64,000 bases of DNA, from contig OZ241916.1 of assembly GCA_965203865.1 (NCBI GenBank), positions 1,364,001 to 1,428,000 on the forward strand. Reading direction: 5' to 3'. The stretch comes from G965200765 sp965203865 (GTDB lineage: Bacteria; Pseudomonadota; Gammaproteobacteria; Arenicellales; JAJDZL01). This document shows, one piece after another, positions 51,316 through 59,869 of the stretch. The notes under the pieces are model-generated. The model searched no databases and was not told where the DNA came from. It saw only the letters and a list, made by a program, of their open reading frames with translations. Within the stretch, counting starts at the first letter, position 1; every line of letters starts with the position of its first letter. Position numbers and translations under genes: made by a program.

Positions 51316-52290
51316 ATGGCAGTTTCAGAATCTACTGTTCAATCAATCATAAGGGAACTGCTAAAAGGCAATGATTATCGTCATCTGGTAGTTGCCATCA
51401 TAAATGATCAATTCTTGGGATTTGCAATCGAGTTTCTTAAAAAGGTTGTTCATGCCAAGGCAAATGGCAGAGATTTAAATTCCGTTTTGGATAGCTCAGA
51501 TTTATCAGCACAAGAAAAAAATGAAGATATCAACTGGTACAGGGATTCGTTCCTGAATGAAGACCTTCAAAAGGATGAAATTGCGGTCCATTCTGGCTTG
51601 AACATTAAAACCATTCACAACATGCGCAAATCTTCAGCAAAGAGAATTGTTGTTGAGGAATCACAAAAACACTTTGACATGTTACTTGATTCAATAAAGA
51701 ACATGTTAAAAAATGAACCAACGTTAAATTCAACTTTAACGCTTTCCTTTGATGAAAGTGAAGTCAAATTAAATTTGGATGAAGGCTTGCTTGTGATGAA
51801 CACACTGGCAGTTAAGAGAGCAGAATTAAGAGGAGGTGCCTGGAGTGCCGCTGGCAAGCGTGTTGAAAAGCATCTTATGGACACTCTGTGCAGATTATTT
51901 TCCGTTCCTTTTGAATCTTATTCCCATAAAGATGATGAAGATTCAACAAAATCTTTAAGAGAAGTAGATTTTTATTTAAAACAAGGGAAAAATTCATATA
52001 GATGTGAAGTCAAGTTAATGGGAAGCGGAAATCCGGGAAATGCTGACGCAGTTTTCGCCAGAGAAAGCAAAGTGTTTGTTGCTGACAAGTTATCTGATGT
52101 AAACAAACGACAGTTGAGTGAATGGGGGATAGAGTGGGTTGAACTAAGAAGTGACGATGGCTTCAAAAGATTTGGAGAGGTTTTAACTAATCTTCAAATT
52201 GACCATGAAAAACCACCTGCAATAATCAATAATGATGAACTAGACCGAATGCTGGATAGCGTATTCACAGAAATGTTTGCACAAGAATAA
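51316..52290 (+). CDS. CfrBI-family type II restriction endonuclease
   Basis: 324 residues, starting at the base after the methyltransferase stop. It resembles the CfrBI endonuclease family (known specificity of the prototype: CCWWGG). The PD-(D/E)xK core is EVDFYLKQGK with Asp218, then RCEVKLMGSGNPGNADAV with Glu231 and Lys233. The N-terminal 170 residues contain a helical region with a possible HTH (HSGLNIKTIHNMRKSSAKR). The frame is intact. A damaged copy of its 3' end lies at 54276-54432. Confidence 0.85.
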   Translation: MAVSESTVQSIIRELLKGNDYRHLVVAIINDQFLGFAIEFLKKVVHAKANGRDLNSVLDSSDLSAQEKNEDINWYRDSFLNEDLQKDEIAVHSGLNIKTIHNMRKSSAKRIVVEESQKHFDMLLDSIKNMLKNEPTLNSTLTLSFDESEVKLNLDEGLLVMNTLAVKRAELRGGAWSAAGKRVEKHLMDTLCRLFSVPFESYSHKDDEDSTKSLREVDFYLKQGKNSYRCEVKLMGSGNPGNADAVFARESKVFVADKLSDVNKRQLSEWGIEWVELRSDDGFKRFGEVLTNLQIDHEKPPAIINNDELDRMLDSVFTEMFAQE

Positions 52291-52305
52291 AGTAGGGCGG
52301 TAGAT

Positions 52306-52464
52306 TTGGAATTCATCCAGCATTGCTGGACACAACATGTGAAGAATATTGAGATTTTTGACAGCGACTATTTTCTTACACTGCGCCAGAAAATCCAATG
52401 TCGTTCCTTGCTTTCCGAAGATGCCATTCTTCTGCCTGAAACAGGTTTTTTCAGAACTGACTAA
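52306..52464 (+). CDS. Possible small protein (52 aa) after the CfrBI-like endonuclease
   Basis: A TTG-started frame of 52 codons, with AGGGCGG upstream as a possible ribosome binding site. It begins LEFIQHCWTQHVKN and ends LLPETGFFRTD. No family recognised. The first codons recur, mutated and with an early stop (LEFMQH), in the decayed repeat at 54411-54432. It may be the start of a gene that was cut off by a rearrangement, or a small R-M accessory gene. Confidence 0.35.
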   Translation: MEFIQHCWTQHVKNIEIFDSDYFLTLRQKIQCRSLLSEDAILLPETGFFRTD

Positions 52465-52516
52465 TTAGTGCAAGATGAATTCACCGTGCCTTGCGAATCA
52501 AGGAGCAAAGACAGTT

Positions 52517-54256
52517 ATGATTGAATTTGACAACTCTGATATTCAACAACAATTGCTGTTAGGAGAAGATAGTAATTGGGAGTTCATACAAATTGAATTT
52601 CGAGGCGATGTTCCAGTAAACCCCAAGCGTGATGATATCGCAGATGAGTTGGCTGCTTTTGCAAACGCAAGTGGAGGCACAATTCTGTTCGGAGTTACAG
52701 ACGATGGTAATATCCAAGACATGACCAAGGAACAACTAAACAAGTTAGAAGCACTGATAGTTGACATTTCTTTGGATAGCATTACACCTCGCATTGAAGT
52801 CACAACTGGTAAGCGGGAAATTAGAGGTAGCAGACTATTAGTAGTAGTTGTGCATCAGGGGCATGTAGCACACAAGAGCAAAGGAGGCGTTTATCAGCGA
52901 GTAGGGAGCACGAAAATAAAACTGGATGTCAATCAAACTTTGCGACTTGAGCAGCACCGTGGTCAGTCTCGTTTCTTGTGGTTTGATCATCAAACCGTTC
53001 CAGATACTGGTTTTGGCACATTTGAAGAATCTTTATGGAAACCTTTGCTGAGTTCAGAAAGCATATCCAATCCTGAATTGGGACTTGCAAAGATGGCCCT
53101 CCTGGTAGTTGACGAACTGAATGAATTTCGTCCAACAGTCGCAGGTATTTTGATGTGTACTAAAAATCCTGAAATTTGGATTCCCAGTGCCTACATAACT
53201 GCAACACTCTACCGGGGAAAAGACCGTGCGTCAGGGCAAGTGGACTCTCAGGACATCAAAGGGCCGCTAAGTCAGCAAGTTTCTGATGCGGTAGCATTTG
53301 TTATTCGAAATATGAGGATTGCAGCTCGCAAAACACCGGCCCGAGTGGACATTCCTCAATATAGCGAAAAGGCTGTTTTTGAAGTGATTGTAAACGCTGT
53401 TGTGCATCGAGACTATTCTGTTAAAGGAAGCAGAATTCGTATTGCAATGTTTTCAGACCGACTGGAGGTTCAATCGCCAGGGGCATTGCCAAATAATTTG
53501 ACAATCGAAAGTATGGCTGAAAGGCAAGCTACACGTAACGAAGTTTTAACAACCATATTCGGAAGAATTCGGACTGGTGGAATGAGTGGTTCAGAAGACA
53601 GAGAGTTTTTTGTGGAAAAGCGAGGGGATGGCGTGCCAATCATTCAGATTGAAACAAAAAAACTGTGTGGGCAAATGCCCGAATTTCGATTGATTGACAA
53701 CGCAGAAGTTCTGGTTTCAATCCCTGCAGCACCACAGGATTCCAGTCCCGGCAAAGTTGCAATATCCGCATACAATTCCGGGAAACCGCTGGATAACGTA
53801 AATCTACTTATACTGTTTCCAAACAATACTTGGAAAGAGGCGGTAACCAGTGAAGAGGGCTTGGCTCACGTGGAGTTGCACTCCACTCATTTGCCTATGA
53901 CTGTTTTCGCCGCAAAAAAGGGGTATGCCGCTAGTTTGGAAATTGAATGGGTGCCTGCCAAGCGATCATTGGCAGTCAATATGAAAAAACTTCCAAATGG
54001 GGGATCGGTAATATTGTCTGAAGGTACTGGATGCATTCCTGGTTTGCGCGGGAGGCTGAATCCCATACTTGACACTCTTGGAAGAACCTATTTGTACGCT
54101 TTCAATATTGCCATCAACCAGGGAGCGCTTCAACCGGTCCATTTCGCAATCAATGAAGAACTTGAGCTTTCAGATTCAAACGGTTGCAAATTACGGGTGA
54201 ATATCGTGAAAATGCTAGGCAGATCTGCTTTACTTGAATATCGTCCGGCTTCGTAA
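52517..54256 (+). CDS. Schlafen AlbA-type / HATPase_c_4 protein with C-terminal extension
   Basis: About 579 residues from ATG 52517 (an in-frame ATG at 52475 is possible). Residues 15-120 form the AlbA_2 putative nucleic-acid-binding domain (DDIADELAAFANASGGTI, LFGVTDDGNIQDM). The middle is the divergent ATPase domain HATPase_c_4 (EKAVFEVIVNAVVHRDYSV, RLEVQSPGALPNNLT). The last about 190 residues look like an Ig-like or carboxypeptidase-regulatory beta fold (AYNSGKPLDNVNLLILF). The first two domains are common in defence islands and regulators. The setting between an R-M system and its decayed copy suggests a defence role (inference). Confidence 0.8.
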   Translation: MIEFDNSDIQQQLLLGEDSNWEFIQIEFRGDVPVNPKRDDIADELAAFANASGGTILFGVTDDGNIQDMTKEQLNKLEALIVDISLDSITPRIEVTTGKREIRGSRLLVVVVHQGHVAHKSKGGVYQRVGSTKIKLDVNQTLRLEQHRGQSRFLWFDHQTVPDTGFGTFEESLWKPLLSSESISNPELGLAKMALLVVDELNEFRPTVAGILMCTKNPEIWIPSAYITATLYRGKDRASGQVDSQDIKGPLSQQVSDAVAFVIRNMRIAARKTPARVDIPQYSEKAVFEVIVNAVVHRDYSVKGSRIRIAMFSDRLEVQSPGALPNNLTIESMAERQATRNEVLTTIFGRIRTGGMSGSEDREFFVEKRGDGVPIIQIETKKLCGQMPEFRLIDNAEVLVSIPAAPQDSSPGKVAISAYNSGKPLDNVNLLILFPNNTWKEAVTSEEGLAHVELHSTHLPMTVFAAKKGYAASLEIEWVPAKRSLAVNMKKLPNGGSVILSEGTGCIPGLRGRLNPILDTLGRTYLYAFNIAINQGALQPVHFAINEELELSDSNGCKLRVNIVKMLGRSALLEYRPAS

Positions 54257-54275
54257 ATAACTTGTCAAATTTCAT

Positions 54276-54432
54276 TTCCGGGCAAGGTGCAGTTCGGCAT
54301 CAAGGTATTTATTGCCGATAAGCTATCTGATTTAAACAAGCGACAGTTAAGTGAATGCTGGACAGCGTATTCACAAAAATGTTTGTATGAGGGAGTAAAG
54401 TAGGTAGGTAATTTAGAATTTATGCAGCATTA
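54276..54432 (+). pseudogene. Decayed second copy of the CfrBI-like endonuclease 3' end
   Basis: The stretch from 54313 matches the endonuclease gene at 52081-52124 (38 of 44 bases by eye). It then jumps to the equivalent of 52252 onward (CTGGA-AGCGTATTCACA-AAATGTTTG), and continues past the stop into the start of the 52-codon frame. The missing 127 bp lie exactly between two GAATG words in the intact gene, so the deletion is a microhomology event and also shifts frame. Homology before 54313 is weaker, with indels. It directly follows the AlbA/HATPase gene, in the same orientation as the intact copy. Confidence 0.8.
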
Positions 54433-54436
54433 GCAC

Positions 54437-54988
54437 CTACTTTGATCTAGCTGCTTGTGAAAGCGAATCAATCAAAGCTTCAGTATTTTCATCAATAAAT
54501 ATTTTCTCAATCAACTGTTCATCGTGAAGAAATCCGAATTTCTTCTGGTGGCGAAGTAAATCAATAAACGTATCGTAGAATCCAAGCGTATTCAATAAGC
54601 CCAGAGGCTTGTTTTGATACTTCAATTCATTCCACGCTATCACCGTCATAATCTCGTCCATTGTGCCGATTCCCCCTGGCAATGCCAGAAATGCATCAGA
54701 CTGCTCAAGCATTATGGTTTTTCTTTCTTCTAGACTTTCTACATAGGTCATTTCTACACGCTGGTCGGGCATCATTTCAACCCATTTCAATCGATTCGGA
54801 ATTACGCCAATAACTTCTCCATTCTGCTCAATAACTGCGTTTGCCATTTTGCCCATCAATCCAATGTCGCCACCTCCGTACACAACACCAATACCTTTGG
54901 AAGCCAGTATTTTTCCTGTTGCTTGGGCAGCATCTGAAAATTCGGGTTGATTGCCATTACTGGCCCCCATGAACAAGCAAAAACGCAT
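54437..54988 (-). CDS. LOG-family nucleotide 5'-monophosphate phosphoribohydrolase
   Basis: 183 residues. The signature LPGGIGTMDEIMTVIAWNEL (PGGxGTxxE) and GVVYGGGDIGLMGKMANAV identify the LOG/YgdH-like Rossmann family. Members release a base from nucleoside monophosphates, cytokinin riboside monophosphate in plants and purine nucleotides in bacteria. Cytoplasmic. An AAGG ribosome binding site precedes the ATG. The gene is convergent with the decayed endonuclease copy. Confidence 0.9.
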   Translation of the reverse strand: MRFCLFMGASNGNQPEFSDAAQATGKILASKGIGVVYGGGDIGLMGKMANAVIEQNGEVIGVIPNRLKWVEMMPDQRVEMTYVESLEERKTIMLEQSDAFLALPGGIGTMDEIMTVIAWNELKYQNKPLGLLNTLGFYDTFIDLLRHQKKFGFLHDEQLIEKIFIDENTEALIDSLSQAARSK

Positions 54989-55242
54989 AGATTTACCTTA
55001 TTCCTGTTTTAAATTGATAAAAAATGAAACGCAAGCAAGAACGAAATTCAAACAGTGGTTTTACGCGTGAACTGCGATTACGTAAAAAATAACATTGTAA
55101 ACGAGTAGGGTGATTTGTAACTGAATATTCTAAGTGGAATAGAGCGTACTTGTAGTATAAAGTCATACTTCAACTTCATCGGACACGATGAAAGTTGTAA
55201 ATATATTTGTATAACCTGTAGATAGAGCTACTGGCTAATTCG

Positions 55243-55845
55243 ATGCAATCATCAGCAGATACTGACAAAATTTATCTGACGACTTCATCCTTGTTCGAGG
55301 ATTCTTGTAAATTGACTGCGCAAGTGCTCCAGAGCGGCTTTCGACCGAACTACTTGATAGCGCTCTGGCGAGGCGGCACTCCGATTGGAATCTGTGTGCA
55401 GGAAATGCTCGCTTACTATGGTATCGAGACAGATCATATTGCAGTGAGAACCTCATTGTATGAGGGCATAGAAAAGCGCACCGACAATATTCGCATTCAC
55501 GGACTTGGGTATTTTATAGAGCGTACTACTGTCGACGACTCCTTGTTGATTGTTGACGACATTTTCGATACAGGGCTGTCGATTGAAGCAATGCTTGGTG
55601 AAATCAATCGACGGGCACGCAGAAATACACCAAGGAATATCAAGGTGGCGGCAACCTGGTATAAGCCGGCAAAGAACTTGACAGATCGCGTTCCGGACTA
55701 CTATGTAAACACTACGGAAAAGTGGGTTGTTTTTCCTCACGAACTGCAAGGTCTTCGAAAAGATGAAATTCAAATCAACAAGCCTGTAATCGCAAAAGTA
55801 ATGGATGAGTTGGAAAGTGAAATCAATATTTTGCCAGGCGGTTAA
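55243..55845 (+). CDS. Phosphoribosyltransferase-family protein (hypoxanthine PRT-like)
   Basis: 200 residues. The PRPP-binding motif is LLIVDDIFDTGLS near residue 102, and the early LIALWRGGTPIGI resembles the pyrophosphate loop of type I phosphoribosyltransferases. It probably salvages a purine base with PRPP; the exact base is not clear. It precedes the suyAB genes by 150 bp and may be separately transcribed. A TATA-rich leader stands upstream. Confidence 0.8.
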   Translation: MQSSADTDKIYLTTSSLFEDSCKLTAQVLQSGFRPNYLIALWRGGTPIGICVQEMLAYYGIETDHIAVRTSLYEGIEKRTDNIRIHGLGYFIERTTVDDSLLIVDDIFDTGLSIEAMLGEINRRARRNTPRNIKVAATWYKPAKNLTDRVPDYYVNTTEKWVVFPHELQGLRKDEIQINKPVIAKVMDELESEINILPGG

Positions 55846-55869
55846 AGTAATTCTATAAAATATTCTTGA

Positions 55870-55899
55870 TTGAATTAGTTACATTACTAAAATTATAAA
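55870..55899 (+). promoter_or_regulatory. Candidate promoter for suyAB
   Basis: TTGAAT (55870-55875) and TATAAA (55894-55899), 18 bp apart, about 95 bp upstream of the suyA start in very A/T-rich DNA. Other TATAAT-like words nearby make the choice uncertain. Confidence 0.35.
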
Positions 55900-55998
55900 T
55901 CTACATTAGAAAATATAATCTATACATTTGTATTTAATGAATAAACTAATTGTAGAATATGAATCATTTGTTCATTGCTCGAGGATATTAACATAATT

Positions 55999-56304
55999 AT
56001 GAACAATGCAAAAAGTGCATCGCCTCCAGATTTTATTGTTCACGCTTCTGTTGACTCGGTTGGAGTGGTGGTTGTTGAAGATGCAACGAAAGGGAAGGCA
56101 TTGACAGGCTGGATCATGGAATCAGACAAGAATGCCGTTGTGCAAGCTAACGAGGATATTCCACTAGGGCACAAGGTCGCACTGGTTAATCTTCAAAAGG
56201 GTGAACAGGTAATCAAGTACGGATTTCCAATTGGGCGTACTGTTGCTGCTATTCGAAAAGGGGAGCATGTTCATGTTCACAATACAAAGACAGAGCAGTG
56301 GTAA
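55999..56304 (+). CDS. suyA: (2R)-sulfolactate sulfo-lyase small subunit
   Basis: 101 residues from ATG 55999; the frame is open from a TTG at 55975. It is a stand-alone SAF-domain protein of the UxaA family: SVGVVVVEDATKGKALTGWIM, given in part as GVVVVEDATKGKALTGW, then IPLGHKVALVNLQKGEQVIKYG, in part IPLGHKVALVN, and the ending GEHVHVHNTKTEQW. The HVHN ending with a single SAF domain is as I recall SuyA. With SuyB it splits 3-sulfolactate into pyruvate and sulfite. The next gene starts within its stop codon. Confidence 0.8.
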   Translation: MNNAKSASPPDFIVHASVDSVGVVVVEDATKGKALTGWIMESDKNAVVQANEDIPLGHKVALVNLQKGEQVIKYGFPIGRTVAAIRKGEHVHVHNTKTEQW

Positions 56305-57476
56305 TGAATCAAATTAGAGAAATATTTGGTTATCGCCGAGAAAACGGGCGAGTTGGAATCAGAAACCATACGATTATTCTTCCACTGGATGATCTTTCGA
56401 ATGCAGCATGCGAAGCGGTTGCAAACAATGTAAAAGGAACGCTTGCGCTACCTCATCACTACGGCAGGCTCCAATTTGGAGAGGATTTGGAGTTGCATTT
56501 TCGTACACTGATTGGAACGGGAAGCAATCCGAATGTTGCCGCCTGTATCATAATCGGAATTGAGCCAGGTTGGACCCAGCGGGTTGTTGATGGAATTGCA
56601 TCAACTGGAAAACCCGTTGAAGGATTCTCAATCGAGCAAAATGGAGATATCAATACAATTGCCCAAGCCTCCCGAAAAGCGAAAGAGTTTTTGCAGTGGT
56701 CTTCGGAGTTGCGACGCGAGCCATGCGAAATTTCAGAATTGTGGGTTTCGCACAAGTGCGGAGAGTCAGACACAACCTCGGGGATTGGTGCAAATCCTGC
56801 TGTTGGCAATCTGATTGACAAGCTGGACCCGCTGGGCGTAACAAACTGTTTTGGCGAAACATCGGAACTGACAGGGGCGGAACTCCTATGCAAGCAACGA
56901 GCGGTTTCCGACCTGGTTGGTGAGAAATTTTACGCAACCTGGCAAGCATATATGGACGAAGTAATTGAGCCGCATAAAACGAGCGACTTGTCTGAAAGCC
57001 AGCCCACAAAGGGGAATATTGAAGGGGGCCTAACTACTATAGAAGAAAAGGCGTTGGGCAATCTTCAAAAGATTGGAAAACATGCGAAGTATATTGATGT
57101 ACTGCGGCCCGCTGAATCGCCTAGCAAAGGACCCGGATTGTATTTTATGGATACTTCGTCTGCTGCCGCGGAGTGTGTTACATTGCAGGCGGCGGCAGGT
57201 TTTGTTGTTCATGTATTTCCGACAGGGCAGGGGAATATCATTGGACACCCTATTGAACCTGTAATCAAATTGACTGCAAACCCCAGAACAGTGAGAACAA
57301 TGAGCGAGCATATCGACCTGGACGTTTCTGGGCTTCTACGGCGAGAGATAAATATGAACGAAGCAGGGGACTTTCTCATTGACATGATGGTGCGTACCTG
57401 CAATGGACGACTTACTGCTGCAGAAGCACTTGGGCACAGAGAGTTTGTAATGACAAAATTGTATAGAAGTGCTTAA
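56304..57476 (+). CDS. suyB: (2R)-sulfolactate sulfo-lyase large subunit
   Basis: 390 residues from ATG 56304, which overlaps the suyA TAA by one base. UxaA-family lyase: FGYRRENGRVGIRNHTIIL, LPHHYGRLQFGEDLELHF, HKCGESDTTSGIGANP and the ending EALGHREFVMTKLYRSA. Conserved Cys in KCGESD suits iron binding, as in altronate-type dehydratases. Altronate or galactarate dehydratase is the alternative, but the paired small subunit and motif set favour SuyB. The product sulfite would need oxidation or export; no such gene is in view. Confidence 0.8.
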   Translation: MNQIREIFGYRRENGRVGIRNHTIILPLDDLSNAACEAVANNVKGTLALPHHYGRLQFGEDLELHFRTLIGTGSNPNVAACIIIGIEPGWTQRVVDGIASTGKPVEGFSIEQNGDINTIAQASRKAKEFLQWSSELRREPCEISELWVSHKCGESDTTSGIGANPAVGNLIDKLDPLGVTNCFGETSELTGAELLCKQRAVSDLVGEKFYATWQAYMDEVIEPHKTSDLSESQPTKGNIEGGLTTIEEKALGNLQKIGKHAKYIDVLRPAESPSKGPGLYFMDTSSAAAECVTLQAAAGFVVHVFPTGQGNIIGHPIEPVIKLTANPRTVRTMSEHIDLDVSGLLRREINMNEAGDFLIDMMVRTCNGRLTAAEALGHREFVMTKLYRSA

Positions 57477-57512
57477 TGGACTTGAATAATGAAAGGGGGT
57501 TGCAAAGCTGCA

Positions 57513-58202
57513 CTACCGTTCAAAATGAGGTATCACATCAGGGTTTGGTGGCTCTACTAGTTTATTGAACTGCAGCAGAATTTCATAGGCTTTCTGGCTG
57601 TACGTCAAAGTTCGATGAACTACAAAGCTTGGCATCATATCTTGCAACGCTTGCGGCGTAAACGTCGAACATTCAACAGTGTCAACAGATTTTGGGTGAT
57701 AGATTACATCAGTATCAGAAAGCAATTCAAATTTCCCCGGTATTCTTGGTATGTGCTCTCGTTCCCAGTTGAATGAATGTAAAAATGCACCTGGTGAGCA
57801 CAGAGAACTCAAAACTGCCATCAATTGAATAACAATTTTCCGATTAAAGTAATTGAATAGATCCCATGTCAATATAACGTTGTACTTGTGGTCTGAAATC
57901 CCATTCAATACTTTTTGTATGACATCAAATTGACTGATACTTGTTGGGTTCTCTTCTTCATTGTCATTTTCAATTCTTTCATATTCCCTTATGAGTTTTT
58001 CGTAAAAACTTAAAGATGTGTAAATAATGTTGGTATCAGCCAAATATTGAATTACCGAATTAGTAGCAGGGCACAAGTCCAGAATTCTTTGCTTTTTATC
58101 TGGATTGTTCACATGGTCCTTTAAAAGCTCAATAGCCTTCGTTGAGTACTGGAATGTAAATTCAGTATCTGTGGAATGATTGCTGGCGGGTAAATCCACC
58201 AT
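57513..58202 (-). CDS. Hypothetical protein with SAM-methyltransferase-like fold
   Basis: 229 residues from ATG 58202, chosen because AGAGG stands six bases before it (an in-frame TTG lies at 58220). The order of elements is like class I methyltransferases (QRILDLCPATNSVIQYLAD, then YNVILTWDLFNYFNRK), but the glycine-rich SAM loop is degenerate (DLCPATN in place of DxGxGxG). Activity is doubtful. No named family. A large perfect hairpin lies in its leader. Confidence 0.6.
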   Translation of the reverse strand: MVDLPASNHSTDTEFTFQYSTKAIELLKDHVNNPDKKQRILDLCPATNSVIQYLADTNIIYTSLSFYEKLIREYERIENDNEEENPTSISQFDVIQKVLNGISDHKYNVILTWDLFNYFNRKIVIQLMAVLSSLCSPGAFLHSFNWEREHIPRIPGKFELLSDTDVIYHPKSVDTVECSTFTPQALQDMMPSFVVHRTLTYSQKAYEILLQFNKLVEPPNPDVIPHFER

Positions 58203-58218
58203 TGGAATACCTCTACTC

Positions 58219-58262
58219 AATATTCATATTGCCAGTGTGCATACAATGGCAATATGAATATT
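58219..58262. other. Perfect 16-bp inverted repeat between the bactofilin and methyltransferase-like genes
   Basis: Arms AATATTCATATTGCCA (58219-58234) and TGGCAATATGAATATT (58247-58262) with a 12-base loop. It begins about 35 bp after the bactofilin stop and ends 17 bp before the next start on the same strand. It could terminate the bactofilin transcript (no T tract) or act as a leader hairpin/operator. Confidence 0.6.
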
Positions 58263-58297
58263 GATGACTAATTTGTAAATTTGGAAGAAATCAGCAA

Positions 58298-58852
58298 CTA
58301 ATTTGCAGTTCCTAGTTCTGCCGATGGTGTTGATGTCTTTTGTGGCTGGCCTTGAACAGTTTGAGAGGCGATAGACGCTTCCGGCTTTTTAGCGGTAGCA
58401 GGGGGCGCAACGTTGGTTTTATCTTTGTCCATTTCAATTGATCCGTTAAAATCGCATTCGTTTTCCAATACTACATTAACAGCCTTGATATTTCCATCAA
58501 CAGTGCCTTTTGTAACAATATGCACTGTTTCCCCTTGTATGTCGCCTTGAACATAGCCCTTTACAATAACTTTTGCAGCAGTGACATTTGCCTCAATATT
58601 GCCAGTTCTTTCAACGACAATTGTATTGTTAGGAACAGAAATTGAACCTGTAAATTTTCCAGCAATCAAAACGTCGGAGTTGCCGGTTATCTTTCCGTCG
58701 AAAATGACTTTCTCGCCAATCTGTGCATTAGAGGGAACTTTGGTTTCCTTTGGCTGACTTTTGGTGTCAACCGGTTTCGACCCAGCATCGGAAATTGGGT
58801 TCGCCATTTGTGGTACATCGCTTACGTTTTCATTTGAATCCTTTTTCCACAT
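58298..58852 (-). CDS. Bactofilin family cytoskeletal protein
   Basis: 184 residues. The central domain (about 45-135) is the right-handed beta-helix of bactofilins: GEKVIFDGKITGNSDVLIAG, KFTGSISVPNNTIVVE, IEANVTAAKVIVKGYVQG and TKGTVDGNIKAVNVVLEN. The N- and C-terminal tails are Pro/Ser/Thr/Lys-rich and unstructured, as usual. It self-assembles into filaments on the inner membrane and helps place cell-wall or surface machinery. No peptidase partner is adjacent. Confidence 0.9.
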   Translation of the reverse strand: MWKKDSNENVSDVPQMANPISDAGSKPVDTKSQPKETKVPSNAQIGEKVIFDGKITGNSDVLIAGKFTGSISVPNNTIVVERTGNIEANVTAAKVIVKGYVQGDIQGETVHIVTKGTVDGNIKAVNVVLENECDFNGSIEMDKDKTNVAPPATAKKPEASIASQTVQGQPQKTSTPSAELGTAN

Positions 58853-59269
58853 ATCAGACTCCTGACTTCATTAAATACACTAACCATTGTATGCAATTAG
58901 TTCAAAATACAATTTGCTGATTAGTTTTACAGCAACATTGAAAAAGGTTCATTATACAAGCAATCGATTCAAACTGCTTAAAACTATTTGTAGCAAGCAA
59001 GGGAAAGTGACGAGTTTGATTGTAAATGATGACAGGGAGTTGGTCTGCACTTCAATGGAGACTGGTGCAGATAGATTTGTCCATTTATAAACTTTACATA
59101 ATACTCCTTATACGAAACAATAAACATGGAAATTATATATGCGTCAAGATTTGGCGTATTGAGACTTTACTTCTTTCTTGCACTGATTTACAATATGCAA
59201 AACTGTTGAATTAGTTTGTAATTGAACAGTTGCGGAATTGTCCGCAAATATAGAGATGAAGTGATAATT
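58853..59269. other. A/T-rich intergenic region with an 18-bp inverted repeat
   Basis: About 417 bp between divergent bactofilin and cupin-like genes. Short frames here lack coding character. Near its right end, TTGCGGA (59230-59236) and TCCGCAA (59241-59247) form an inverted repeat with a 4-base spacer, about 22 bp before the cupin-like ATG: an operator or leader hairpin. Confidence 0.45.
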
Positions 59270-59752
59270 ATGTTGATTAGTGTTGGATTTGTTGTACTTG
59301 CATTTGTTGTTCTGTGGCTGGCGCTAGGCGGCACCCGGGACAAGGATGGTGTCGGTAAATTTTTGTCGCGAAGAAATATTACCGGTCTTGACGGTAGCGA
59401 ATATTTGGTTCGCCGTTATTTACTGCCGAAGAACAAATTCTTTAATGTCTATCTGCACAAGTTTCTGGGAAGTGACGATGACCGCGCCTTGCATGACCAT
59501 CCCTGGTTTTCTCTCAGCATAATTCTCAAAGGCAATTTGATTGAGCATCTGCCTGACGGCAGTGAATTGCGTTTAAATCGCTGGTCAATCAAATTTCGCC
59601 CGCCCAAATATTTACATCGAATTGAACTTCCAGAAGGCACGACAGCACTAACTCTTTTTGTCACGGGTCCTGTTGTTCGCACTTGGGGGTTTGTGTGTCC
59701 TCAGGGCTGGATGCCTTGGAATCGATACAACAAGAACGGTGGCTGTGATTAA
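59270..59752 (+). CDS. Membrane-anchored cupin-like protein
   Basis: 160 residues from ATG 59270. A single N-terminal membrane helix (SVGFVVLAFVVLWLALGG) is followed by a small beta-rich domain. ALHDHPWFSLSIILKGNLIEHL looks like cupin motif 1 with a metal-binding H-x-H, and PPKYLHRIELPEG like motif 2 with its His. No exact family recognised. The catalytic or binding role is unknown; the domain may lie on the periplasmic or cytoplasmic side. Confidence 0.7.
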   Translation: MLISVGFVVLAFVVLWLALGGTRDKDGVGKFLSRRNITGLDGSEYLVRRYLLPKNKFFNVYLHKFLGSDDDRALHDHPWFSLSIILKGNLIEHLPDGSELRLNRWSIKFRPPKYLHRIELPEGTTALTLFVTGPVVRTWGFVCPQGWMPWNRYNKNGGCD

Positions 59753-59869
59753 CCTAACAAGAAATATGTCTTGTTGAGTTGAAAAACAGAAACTATTTCC
59801 CCTGTTCCTGAACTAGCTTCAACTTCCCTACTCTACATAAATCACCGGCATGTTGAGGAAATGGTTCTA

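Noticed and set aside
58887..59214. Two short plus-strand frames before the cupin-like gene
   Set aside because: They overlap each other, are A/T-driven and lack ribosome sites.
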